From assembly GCA_050012355.1 (NCBI GenBank), contig JBEKHI010000134.1, positions 1-42,614 on the forward strand: a stretch of DNA of 42,614 nt, read 5' to 3'. The position numbers and the translations under genes are program-made. Source of the DNA: JBEKHI01 sp050012355. Lineage in GTDB: Bacteria > Actinomycetota > Actinomycetes > Streptosporangiales > Streptosporangiaceae. The notes beneath the pieces are model-generated. The model was not told where the DNA came from. It saw only the letters and a list, made by a program, of their open reading frames with translations, and did not search any database. Shown here one piece after another: positions 29,948 through 38,244 of this stretch; position 1 is the first letter of the stretch; the number at the start of each line of letters is the position of its first letter.

Positions 29948-32832
29948 TGCGTCCGCACCGGCTGGAGCTCACCGCGTTCGGCGCGTTCGCGGAGAAGGCA
30001 TCGCTGAACTTCGACGAGCTGGAAGGGCTGTTCCTGCTGCACGGCGAGACCGGCGCGGGCAAGACGACGCTGCTCGACGCGATCGCGTTCGCGCTGTACG
30101 GCCGGGTGCCGGGGGAGCGGGGGAAGACCCGTCGGCTGCGCTCTGACCACGCGGCGCCCGAGGTCAGGACCGAGGTGATACTCGAGGCCACCATCGGCGG
30201 CCGTCGGCTGCGGATCACCAGGTCACCAGAGCAGGAACGGCCGAAGAAACGCGGTGACGGCTTCACCAAGGAACCCGCGGCTGTCCTTCTTCAGGAGCTG
30301 CGCGGCGGCGGCTGGGAGATGACGTCCACGCGGGCCGGCGAAGCGGACGGCGAGATCGCCGATCTGATGGGCATGTCCGCCGAGCAGTTCTTCCAGGTCG
30401 TCTTGCTGCCGCAAGGCCAGTTCGCGCAGTTCCTGCAGGCCGACGCGGAAACCAGGGGCAAACTGCTGCAGAAACTGTTCAGCACTGACCGGTTCCGGGC
30501 GGTAGAGGACTGGCTCGCGCAGCGGCGACGTGACACCGACAGCGAGGTCAAGTCGGGGTCAGAAGTGGTGGAGCGCCTCGTCGCCCAGGTAGCCCAGGCC
30601 GCCGGTGCCGAGGTTCCGGCTGACCCGGAGCCCCAATGGGCCGCCAGGCTTGTCGAGACCGCGAACGCCGAGCGTGACGCCAGCCATGAGCTAGTCGCCG
30701 GGCGGCCGATGCGCCGGCAGTCGGAGCTGGCGGCCTCCGCGCCAAAGGTGGCGGCGGTCCGCGCGGACATCGAGGCAGCGGCGCGCGCGGCGGAGATCGC
30801 ACCGGTGCTGACCGAAGCGACCCGCGCGGCCAAAGCGGCCGAAGAAGCCGTCGGCGCCGAGCAAGCGGCGCGCTCCGCGCTGCCGGAGGACCTCATCGCC
30901 ATCCCCGGGGAAACACCGTCCGCGGAAACGTTGCGGGCCGAGGCGGCGGGCCGGCGCGAGCGGCTGGGCACGCTGGAAGCACTTCGCTCGGTCGCGAAAC
31001 AGGCGGACGCCGATGACGCCAGCGCCACGGCCGCGCGGCTGCGGGTCGGCGAACTCGCTGACCGGCTCACCGGCCTGAAGTCCGAGCTGACCACCCTTCG
31101 CGAGCGCCGTGAACAGGCCACGGCCGCCCGTGACAACGCGCAGCGGGCGGCCGCCGAGCTTGTCGGGGCAACCGCTGAAGCCGACAAGTACCGGGCGGCG
31201 GCCACCGACTCGGCCGAGTTGGTCAAGGCCAACGCGGAGCGGGAGTCGCTGGAGGCGGCGCACCTGACCGCCCGTGAGAAGGCTGTGGGTCTGCAGGAGA
31301 TCGCGCACGGGTTGCGGGTGGCGCGATTCGACAGCATGCGGGCCGAATTGGCGGCCTCGCTGACCGACGACGCGGAATGCCCGGTGTGCGGCTCGTTCGA
31401 TCACCCGAGCCCATGCGAGATGACCGGCGAATGGATAAGCCGTGAGCAGGAAGAGGCGGCGACCGCCGAGTCCGAGGAGGCCGCTGTCCGCCGCGACGAG
31501 GCCGGGCAGCGGGTCGCGCGGGTGCAGGCGCGGATCGAGGAGCTGGAGAGGCGGCTGACCGTGGCCGGGTTCGCGGCCGGCGAAGATGCGGGCGCCTTGA
31601 AAAAGGAAGCCGGCCGGCTAGCCGCTCAGGTCGCCGAGCTCAAGGCCGCCGCCGCGTCCATCGACGAGCTCCAGTCCCGGCTCGAGCGGGCCAGCACGGC
31701 GATCGGCGACGCGGAGAAGAACCAGGCCGAGGCGACCGAGCAGCAGCTGGCCGCCACCCGGGAGGGCGAGGACGCGGCCCGGCGCGCGGAAACGGCCCGC
31801 GAGTCGCTGCGCGCGCAGCTGGGCGACGCGGAAGATCTCGACGCGGCGCTGTCACTGGCCAGGCGGGGCGCCGAGCAGCTGACCGCCGCCGCCGACGCGG
31901 CGGACGAAGCCAGCCGCCGCGCCGCCGAGCAGACCCGGACGCGTGACATCGCGCTCCAGGTGGCGAGCGAGGCCGGATTCGACTTCGCGTCAGCGCGGGC
32001 CGCCTACCGCGGCCAGGAGTGGCGGGCTGAGCAGGAAGACCGAGTTCGTCGTTATGACGGCGAAGTTCAGTCTGTCGCCGACCAGCTCGCCAGCCAAGAT
32101 CTGGACGTCACGCTCGAGCCGCCCGCGCCGGTCGCCGCGACCGCTGAGGCGGTGACGGCCGCCCAGGTGGCGCACGATCAGGCGGTGGCCGCCCGCGGCC
32201 GCGCGCAGCACACCGCGGACCAGCTGGCAGCCTTGAGTCCGCGGCTAACGGAGGCGCTCGCCGCGCTCGAGCCACTGGTCGCACGGGCCACCGAGGTGCG
32301 GCAACTCGCCGATCTCGCCGCCGGGGGCGGGGCGAACACGCTGCGGATGACGCTGTCCTCGTTCGTGCTCGCGGCGCGGCTGGAAGAGGTCGCCGAGGCG
32401 GCCAGCCAGCGGCTGCTGCGGATGACGGCGGGACGGTACTCGCTGGTGCACACCGACGAGCGCCACGGTGCCAAAAGGGCCGGACTCGGACTGCTCGCCT
32501 GCGACTCGTGGACCGGCATCGACCGGGACACCTCGACCCTGTCCGGCGGCGAGACGTTCATGGCCAGCCTCGCGCTCGCGCTCGGCCTCGCCGACGTGGT
32601 GACCGCTGAGGCGGCGGGCAGCCCGATGGAGGCGCTGTTCGTGGACGAGGGATTCGGCACGCTGGACGAGGACACGCTCGACGAGGTGATGAACGTGCTC
32701 GACGGACTACGCGAGGGCGGCCGCGTCGTCGGCATCGTCAGCCACGTCGCGGAGCTCCGGCAGCGGATTCCCGCCCAGGTCCAGGTGCGCAAGGGACAGC
32801 ATGGCAGCCGGGTATCCGTCGCGCTGGGATGA
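29947..32832 (+). CDS. sbcC: SbcC, SMC-like ATPase subunit of SbcCD
   Basis: This 961-residue Rad50-type ATPase has Walker A HGETGAGKTTLLDAI at residues 32-46, the Q-loop region VLLPQGQFAQFLQADAETRGKLLQKLF, two long Ala/Glu/Arg-rich coiled coils, the zinc hook CPVCG near residue 478, then the C-terminal signature LSGGETFMASLALALGLADVV (near 865) and Walker B/D-loop ALFVDEGFGTLDEDTLDEV. It couples ATP hydrolysis to SbcD nuclease action. All key motifs are intact. It is followed 15 nt later by the LtrA gene. Confidence 0.97.
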   Translation: MRPHRLELTAFGAFAEKASLNFDELEGLFLLHGETGAGKTTLLDAIAFALYGRVPGERGKTRRLRSDHAAPEVRTEVILEATIGGRRLRITRSPEQERPKKRGDGFTKEPAAVLLQELRGGGWEMTSTRAGEADGEIADLMGMSAEQFFQVVLLPQGQFAQFLQADAETRGKLLQKLFSTDRFRAVEDWLAQRRRDTDSEVKSGSEVVERLVAQVAQAAGAEVPADPEPQWAARLVETANAERDASHELVAGRPMRRQSELAASAPKVAAVRADIEAAARAAEIAPVLTEATRAAKAAEEAVGAEQAARSALPEDLIAIPGETPSAETLRAEAAGRRERLGTLEALRSVAKQADADDASATAARLRVGELADRLTGLKSELTTLRERREQATAARDNAQRAAAELVGATAEADKYRAAATDSAELVKANAERESLEAAHLTAREKAVGLQEIAHGLRVARFDSMRAELAASLTDDAECPVCGSFDHPSPCEMTGEWISREQEEAATAESEEAAVRRDEAGQRVARVQARIEELERRLTVAGFAAGEDAGALKKEAGRLAAQVAELKAAAASIDELQSRLERASTAIGDAEKNQAEATEQQLAATREGEDAARRAETARESLRAQLGDAEDLDAALSLARRGAEQLTAAADAADEASRRAAEQTRTRDIALQVASEAGFDFASARAAYRGQEWRAEQEDRVRRYDGEVQSVADQLASQDLDVTLEPPAPVAATAEAVTAAQVAHDQAVAARGRAQHTADQLAALSPRLTEALAALEPLVARATEVRQLADLAAGGGANTLRMTLSSFVLAARLEEVAEAASQRLLRMTAGRYSLVHTDERHGAKRAGLGLLACDSWTGIDRDTSTLSGGETFMASLALALGLADVVTAEAAGSPMEALFVDEGFGTLDEDTLDEVMNVLDGLREGGRVVGIVSHVAELRQRIPAQVQVRKGQHGSRVSVALG

Positions 32833-32847
32833 TAGATCTGTGACACC

Positions 32848-34041
32848 TTGACGAATCAAGAGCGCTGGGCCCGGCTGCGCCGGTCCCTGTGGCAGCCGCC
32901 CCGCCCGCACGGCGAGCAGCCGTCAGAGCGGGTGGTCGGCCCGCTTGAGTTGTTCTACGACCTAGCCGTGGTCGTGCTGGTCGCCCAGGCAGCTCATCAC
33001 CTGGCCCAGCACCTGACCTGGGGCGGCCTCGGCGAGTTCGCCGCGGTGTTCACGCTGGTGTGGATCGCCTGGGTCAATGGCAGCCTGCACCACGAGTTGC
33101 ACGGCCACGACGACGCCCGCGCTCGCAGCACGTTCCTGGTGCAGATCCTGGTGCTCGCCGCGATGGGCGCTTTCATCCCGCACGCGGACGGCGCGCGAGG
33201 TGCCGCGTTCGCCGTCGCCGCCGCGGTGCTGTTCGCGATACTGGCCGTGCTGTGGCTGCTGGCCGCGCGGGGAGACCGCCCCGAATACCACCGGACGAGC
33301 AAGCTGTTCGTCACCGGGACCGCGGCCTGCGCCGCCCTGCTGGCCGCGACCGCCCTGCTGCCAGCCGATGCTCGGGTGCCGGCCTGGGGCATTCTGGACA
33401 TCGCTTACCTGGCTGGATTCGCCGCCGTGATCGTTCGTGCGAGACCGGAGGCGGAGCTGGTTATCACCGACGCGCTCACCGACCGGTTCGGGGCCTTCAT
33501 CATCATCGTGCTCGGCGAAACCCTCACCGGCGTCGTCACCGGATTGTCCAGCGAGCCGGTCAGCGGGCTCACCCTGACCGTCGGGCTGATCGCCGTCGTG
33601 GTCGGCTTCGGCGCCTGGTGGACATACTTTGACTTCGCCGGAAACCGCCGCCCCAGAGCAGAACGCACGGCCACCGTGCAATGGCTACTCGGCCACCTGC
33701 CGCTGACCGCCGCCATCGCCGCGATGGGCGCCGCGATGGTCAGCCTCGTCGACCACGCCCACGACGGCCGCACCCCGGCCGCCACGGCGTGGGTGCTGTG
33801 CGCGGGCGCCGCCGTCGTGCTGGGCGCGACGATGCTGGTCGCCGCGAGCCTGCGGGAGTGGTACCGCGACCACGGCCTGTACCGGCCGCTAGCGCGTACG
33901 TGCGCCGCCGCGGCCGTGGCGTGCCTCGCGATCGGTGCGCTACGCCCGGCGCCGCTCGTCCTTGGTCTCGTGCTCGTCCTGCTGCTCTCGATCCCCTGGG
34001 GATTCGCCGTCTGGCACCGCTTGGGCGAGTCAACGGGTTAA
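32848..34041 (+). CDS. LtrA-family membrane protein (low temperature requirement A)
   Basis: This 397-residue polytopic protein has the LtrA signature: an N-terminal basic stretch followed by RVVGPLELFYDLAVVVLVAQAAHHLAQHLTWGG (residues about 28-60), with about ten further hydrophobic segments; DRFGAFIIIVLGETLTGVV is the conserved second motif. The function in actinobacteria is unknown; the name comes from a Listeria mutant. The TTG at 32848 gives the expected beginning, and I see no better start, so the 5' end is uncertain. It overlaps the converging sigma-factor gene by 4 nt. Confidence 0.85.
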   Translation: MTNQERWARLRRSLWQPPRPHGEQPSERVVGPLELFYDLAVVVLVAQAAHHLAQHLTWGGLGEFAAVFTLVWIAWVNGSLHHELHGHDDARARSTFLVQILVLAAMGAFIPHADGARGAAFAVAAAVLFAILAVLWLLAARGDRPEYHRTSKLFVTGTAACAALLAATALLPADARVPAWGILDIAYLAGFAAVIVRARPEAELVITDALTDRFGAFIIIVLGETLTGVVTGLSSEPVSGLTLTVGLIAVVVGFGAWWTYFDFAGNRRPRAERTATVQWLLGHLPLTAAIAAMGAAMVSLVDHAHDGRTPAATAWVLCAGAAVVLGATMLVAASLREWYRDHGLYRPLARTCAAAAVACLAIGALRPAPLVLGLVLVLLLSIPWGFAVWHRLGESTG

Positions 34042-34577
34042 CTGGTGCCGGTGTCCGGTCTGGTGATGTCGCCGGGCGGGAACATGGCGTCGAGGTCGGC
34101 GCGGGCGCGGGCCACCCGGGAGCGGATCGTTCCGACCGGGCAGTCGCAGATCGCCGCCGCCTCGGCGTAGCCGCAGCCGAGTACCTGGGTCAGGACGAAC
34201 GCGGCTCGCCGGTCCGGATCGAGCGCCGCCAGCAGCTCGGTGAGTTCGGCTCGCAGGCTGATGTCAGCGGGCGGGGAGCTGGCGCCGGCCAGCCGGGCGG
34301 TGGTCTCCCGGGCACGCACCCGGAACTGGATCTCGTGCGCGCAAACCCGCCGGGCGATCGTCAGCAGCCAGGTGCGCACCGATGCCTCGCCGCGGAACCC
34401 GCGCAGCGCCGGGATGGCGCGCAGGTACGTCTCCTGGGTCAGGTCGTCGGCCGAAGCGGGATCGACCAGGTGCGCGCACAGTCGCCACACGTCCTGTTGC
34501 GTGGCGCGGATCAGGTCGCTGAGCGCGGCTCGGTCTCCGCGCGCGGCGGCCTGGGCGAGGCGGGGGAGCTCGTCCAC
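34038..34577 (-). CDS. ECF sigma factor (SigC-like context)
   Basis: This 179-residue extracytoplasmic-function sigma factor has sigma region 2 (ALSDLIRATQQDVWRLCAHLVDPASADDLTQETYLRAIPALRGFRGEASVRTWLLTIARR) and region 4 (LDPDRRAAFVLTQVLGCGYAEAAAICDCPVGTIRSRVARARADL). The GTG start at 34577 is preceded, on the reverse strand, by TAGTGT ending 6 nt before it and no ribosome site, a leaderless arrangement. It diverges from a zf-HC2 membrane protein, its probable anti-sigma factor, and from an SCO1-like gene. In Mycobacterium, SigC is linked to copper; here that is inference from the SCO1 neighbour. Confidence 0.92.
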   Translation of the reverse strand: MDELPRLAQAAARGDRAALSDLIRATQQDVWRLCAHLVDPASADDLTQETYLRAIPALRGFRGEASVRTWLLTIARRVCAHEIQFRVRARETTARLAGASSPPADISLRAELTELLAALDPDRRAAFVLTQVLGCGYAEAAAICDCPVGTIRSRVARARADLDAMFPPGDITRPDTGTS

Positions 34578-34657
34578 GGTGCAACACTACGACAGCTTGT
34601 AGGAGAATTTTTCACCGGGCGGGAACTTTTCCGGTACTCGGGCGGCACTACTCCGAC
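34578..34657. promoter_or_regulatory. Sigma/anti-sigma divergent promoter region
   Basis: On the plus strand GGGAACTTTT (34621-34630) is an ECF-type -35 box (GGAAC). A possible -10 lies at CGGC (34643-34646), 16-17 bp downstream, and the zf-HC2 ATG at 34658. On the minus strand TAGTGT (34589-34584) serves the sigma gene. This fits a sigma factor that activates the divergent operon; the -10 is only a guess. Confidence 0.45.
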
Positions 34658-35368
34658 ATGGATTGCGAAAGTGCCCGGACGGCGATCTCGGCTGGTCTGG
34701 ACGGAGAAGACCCTGGAGTACCCGCTGACCTGGTCCTGGACCACCTGGACGGGTGCGCGGAATGCCGCGGGTGGCAACGGCGGGCGCACATGCTCACCAG
34801 GCAGGCGCGGCTCAGCGGGCACGCGCTGGACCATGACCTGACCGGCGCGGTGCTCGCGCAGCTTCCGCCGCGGCGGCCTGATCGCCGCCACCTGCTGGTC
34901 AGGGCCGGGCTGCTCGTCGTCGCGGTGGCGCAGCTGGCGATTACGGTGCCGCTGCTGATCCTGGGTCACGACCACGACGCCGGCACGCATGCCGCGCACG
35001 AGCTCGGCTCGTTCGACCTGGCGCTCGCCATCGCGTTCATCGTGGGCTCGATCCGCCCGGCGCTATCGGCTGGTCTTGCGTGGCCATGCGGTATCGCCGC
35101 GCTCGGACTGGCCGGAACGGCCATCATCGACTTGATCGCCGGGCAGACGCTCGGCGTCGACGAGGCGCAGCACCTGATCGCCGTCGCGGGCGCGCTGCTG
35201 CTGGCCTGGCAGGCTCACACGCTGTCCCGACCGCCGCGGGTGCCCGTGCCGCTGGCCGGCCCGACGCTAACCGGCGAGCTGGCTGGGCTGGGCCTGTCGC
35301 CAGAATCCATCCAGCCGACCGAGCGGCCCGGCGCGAGCGGGACCGTCAGCCAGGCAGAGGTGGCCTGA
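34658..35368 (+). CDS. zf-HC2 membrane protein, probable anti-sigma factor
   Basis: This 236-residue protein opens with an anti-sigma zinc-finger domain: MDCESARTAISAGLDGEDPGVPADLVLDHLDGCAECRGWQRR, with the HxxxCxxC motif (HLDGCAEC) near residue 29. Four to five hydrophobic segments follow from residue about 75 (LLVRAGLLVVAVAQLAITVPLLILG, then FDLALAIAFIVGSI and so on). The cytoplasmic zinc domain would hold the divergent ECF sigma factor at the membrane. The tail (about 190-236) is soluble. Its TGA overlaps the ATG of the SCO1-like gene (TGATG at 35366). Confidence 0.85.
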   Translation: MDCESARTAISAGLDGEDPGVPADLVLDHLDGCAECRGWQRRAHMLTRQARLSGHALDHDLTGAVLAQLPPRRPDRRHLLVRAGLLVVAVAQLAITVPLLILGHDHDAGTHAAHELGSFDLALAIAFIVGSIRPALSAGLAWPCGIAALGLAGTAIIDLIAGQTLGVDEAQHLIAVAGALLLAWQAHTLSRPPRVPVPLAGPTLTGELAGLGLSPESIQPTERPGASGTVSQAEVA

Positions 35369-36892
35369 TGCCGGGGATGGACTCGGGGCTCAGCGCGAAC
35401 GATCCGGTGATCGTCGCCGCGTTCCGCTCGGCGCTGCTGCATCAGGCGCTCATCGCCGTCGTGGTCATCGCGTTGCTGTGGCTGCTGTGGGGGACCGCGA
35501 GCGTGTGGCTGTTCGCGCGCACCGAACCGGCCACCGCCAAGCCGGCCGAGCCCGCCGGACGGGCGGTGCTGCGGATCGGCTTCGGCCTGCTGTGGGTGCT
35601 GGATGGCATCCTGCAGGCGCAGCCGAAGATGGCCGTCGGCCTGCCGTCGCAGGTGATCGCGCAGGCCGCGGCCGGTTCCCCGCAGTGGGTGCTGCGCCTG
35701 GTGAACTGGGGCGGAACCGCCTGGACGTACCACCCGGTGCAGGCGGGCGCCGCCGCGGTCTGTCTGGATCCAGATCGGCCTCGGGTTGTGGATGCTGGTG
35801 GCGGTGCGCGGCTGGTGGTCGCGGGCGGTGTTCCAGGCGTGGCCGGGACGGGGCTTCTGGCAGGGGACGCTGGCCGCCAGCATGCAGTCGATGGCGCAGA
35901 CGTCGCAGCCGCACGTGCTGTCCGCTCTGGTCGGAGACTTCGGCTCGTTCACCTCCGCGCACGGTTTCTGGGTCAACCTGTTCGTCGTCATCGCGCTCGC
36001 CGCCATCGGCCTGGCGTTCATCAGCGGCCGCCCCCGGCTGGTCCGGCCGGCGGTCATCGCCGGAACGGTCCTGTGCCTGGCGGACTGGGTGCTCGTCCAG
36101 GACCTCGGTTTCTTCGGCGGGGTCGGCACCGACCCGAACAGCATGATCCCGGTGATCCTGGTCTTCGTCGCGGGTTACCTGGCACTGGTGAGAGTCTCGC
36201 CACAAGCCGAGCCAGCGCCGGAGCGGATAAGGATCACCGCGCCGGCGGTGGCCGCGCTCGGCGCCGTCGCCGTCGTGCTGCTGGGCGCGGTGCCGCTGGC
36301 GGCCGCGTCGGTGAACCGGACCGCCGATCCGATACTCGCCGAGGCGATCGCGGGCGACACGGCCGCGCTCAACGAGGCCGCTCCCGGATTCCGGCTCACC
36401 AGCCAGGACGGCCGCACGGTGTCGCTGTCCAGCTTGCGGGGGAAGGTCGTGCTGCTGACGTTCCTCGACCCGGTCTGCACCACCGACTGCACCCTGATGG
36501 GACGGGAGTTTCTCCAGGCGGGCCGGTTGCTGGCCGCCGACAAGCGAAACGTCGAGCTGGTCGGCATCGTCACCAACCCGATCTATGACTCGGTCGCGGT
36601 TGTCCGTGCCTTCGACCAGCAGGAAGGCCTGGACGCGCTGCCGAACTGGCTGTACCTGACCGGCACCGCCGCGCAACTCGCCCCGGTGTGGAAGTCGTAC
36701 GGCATCGTCGCCGAGGTGTTGCCGGCCGGGGCGATGGTCGCGCACCAGGACACCGCGTTCGTCATCGACAAGACCGGTCATACCCGCGAGGAACTGGACT
36801 TCGACCCAGGACCAGGGACGCAAGCCAGCGTGTCGTCGTTCGGTGAACTGCTCGCCGGTGACGCCCGCACGCTGCTCGGGAGCGCCTCGTGA
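35368..36892 (+). pseudogene. Membrane-SCO1/SenC fusion gene broken by a 4-bp duplication
   Basis: The first 131 codons encode a membrane region (LIAVVVIALLWLLWGTASVWLF; AVLRIGFGLLWVLDGILQAQPKMAVGLPSQVI; VNWGGTAWTYHPVQAGAAAV). At 35758-35765 the sequence GTCTGTCT is a tandem 4-bp duplication. Removing one copy restores WIQIGLGLWMLVAVRGWWSRAVFQAW, the expected continuation, which now lies in another frame up to 36892. That part has three to four more membrane helices and a C-terminal SCO1/SenC (thioredoxin-like copper chaperone) domain with CTTDC in DPVCTTDCTLMGREF and His in AHQDTAFVID. As read, the first frame runs out of register and stops at 36588. It is a recent mutation, a slippage switch, or a sequencing error. 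The end overlaps the lipoprotein gene (GTGA). Confidence 0.8.
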
Positions 36893-37956
36893 AGCGGATA
36901 GCGGCCATGGCGGCTGTGGTGGTGGCGCTCGCCGGGTGCGGATCGGCGGCCGGGTCAGCGTCCCGGCCGGTGGTGATCGCGCCGCTGACCACCTCGATGA
37001 GCACCGCGGGTGCCACCTGGGCGGTGGTGGTCATGGGCGGATCCGCCGCCAGCGAGAACAACTTCTGGCAGCTCTTCGTCCGCACGTCCGCCCGCTGGTC
37101 GCTGGTCACCCCGCCGGGTGTCGCGGACAACGGCGGTCTCGTCGCGGCGGGCGGCAGTTCGCTGCTGGTCGGGTTCCGGCCGAGCCAGGGCCTTGCCTTC
37201 TCACCGCTGGCCACCACCGCCGACCACGGCACGAAGTGGACACCCGCCCTGCTCAACGCGACGCTGGCCGACGTTCCCGACGCACTCGCCGTAGCGCCGG
37301 ATGGCGGCCGTACGCTCGCACTTCTTGATACCAAAACGATGGAGCAGGCGTCCCCGGCCGCGACCGGCTGGTCAGTCCTGTCCCGGGTAGCCTCGGTCGC
37401 CGCCTCCCCGGCCGGCAAGAGCTGCGGCCTGTCGGCGATCACGGCGGTGTCGTTCACCCCGTCGGGGGTCCCGCTCGCCGGGGGAGCGTGCGACCGGGCG
37501 GGAGCGGCCAGCGTGTTCAGCTATTCGGGGGGTACCTGGCATGCGGCCGGTCCGGCACTGCCCGGGCGAACGGTCCAGGTACTCCGGCTCACCGCCACCA
37601 GCACCGGGAACGCCGCCCTGCTGCTGTCGGGTACCAGCCTGTACGCGGCGTGGACCAGCGGTGCCCGCTGGACGGTATCGGCGCCGCTGACCGCGAGCCT
37701 GTCATCGGCCGCGTTCGGCCCGGGCGGCTCGGTTGGCGTGCTGCTGTCCGGTGGCCGGGTGGCCACGATCAGCGGCCCGGGCGCCGCCTGGACGCTACTG
37801 CCCAAGGCCCCGGCGGGCAGCGCCGTCCTCGCCTTGGACCCCCTCCAAGCCCTATCGGTCAGCGGCGGTTCGAAGCTCACGGTCTGGCGGCTCGCCGGAA
37901 CCTGGACCAAGGAACAGGTGATCAAGGTCCCGATCGGCTACGGCACATCGAGTTAG
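36889..37956 (+). CDS. Secreted lipoprotein, beta-propeller-like, unknown family
   Basis: This 355-residue protein begins MKRIAAMAAVVVALAGCGSAAG, a lipoprotein signal with lipobox LAGC (Cys17). The body is rich in Gly, Ala, Ser and Thr with repeated short strands ending in W (SARWSLVTPP, HGTKWTPAL, SGGTWHAAGP, SGARWTVSAP, GAAWTLLPKAP). This suggests a six- to seven-bladed propeller of the sialidase/BNR type, but I cannot assign a family. Its GTG overlaps the stop of the SCO1-like gene, so it belongs to the zf-HC2 operon and probably sits on the outer face of the membrane with the copper-handling SCO1 domain. Confidence 0.75.
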   Translation: MKRIAAMAAVVVALAGCGSAAGSASRPVVIAPLTTSMSTAGATWAVVVMGGSAASENNFWQLFVRTSARWSLVTPPGVADNGGLVAAGGSSLLVGFRPSQGLAFSPLATTADHGTKWTPALLNATLADVPDALAVAPDGGRTLALLDTKTMEQASPAATGWSVLSRVASVAASPAGKSCGLSAITAVSFTPSGVPLAGGACDRAGAASVFSYSGGTWHAAGPALPGRTVQVLRLTATSTGNAALLLSGTSLYAAWTSGARWTVSAPLTASLSSAAFGPGGSVGVLLSGGRVATISGPGAAWTLLPKAPAGSAVLALDPLQALSVSGGSKLTVWRLAGTWTKEQVIKVPIGYGTSS

Positions 37957-37959
37957 CGG

Positions 37960-38207
37960 TTGACCTGGCCCCTGGGGCCCTTCCTGGGCACGCGACCCCG
38001 GAAAGTCCGCGTCGGCTGAGCGCCCGGAGACGGGCCGTTGCTGAGCGGTGCGGCCCTGCCCGTGAAAGAGCCAGAGCAGAGCCACACCGCCCAGCAACGA
38101 CACCCCTGGGCCAGCGGCTCTACCGCACCCACGAACACCACCAGTACCAGTAGCACCCGCCCCGAGCGGTCAGGCGTGGTGACCTCCTTGACCTGGCCCC
38201 TGGGGCC
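37960..38207. repeat. 20-bp direct repeat flanking a 208-bp stretch
   Basis: TTGACCTGGCCCCTGGGGCC occurs at 37960-37979 and again at 38188-38207, each with a GC-rich inverted core (GGCCCC/GGGGCC). Between them lies a stretch without a confident gene. The minus strand is open for 89 codons (38222-37953), starting MKPRSGPRGQVKEV, with a hydrophobic segment VLLVLVVFVGAV; a neighbouring minus frame has another (LLGGVALLWLF). This could be a decayed small membrane-protein gene. The 288-nt gap (37957-38244) holds nothing else I can support except the promoter box of the next gene. Confidence 0.5.
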
Positions 38208-38244
38208 GGAGCGAGGCTTCATCGGGCCGGGTACCCTGCCCGGC

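Noticed and set aside
35465..36823. 452-codon minus-strand frame across the SCO1-like gene
   Set aside because: It might seem a better gene than the frameshifted one, but its translation is low-complexity, whereas the plus strand shows membrane helices and the SCO1 CxxxC motif on both sides of the 4-bp duplication.
38038..38244. 69-codon N-terminal extension of the MerR-PP2C protein
   Set aside because: The extension is low-complexity (Ser/Thr/Pro), runs through the repeat region, and the MerR domain starts properly at the ATG at 38245 with a promoter box 7 nt upstream.
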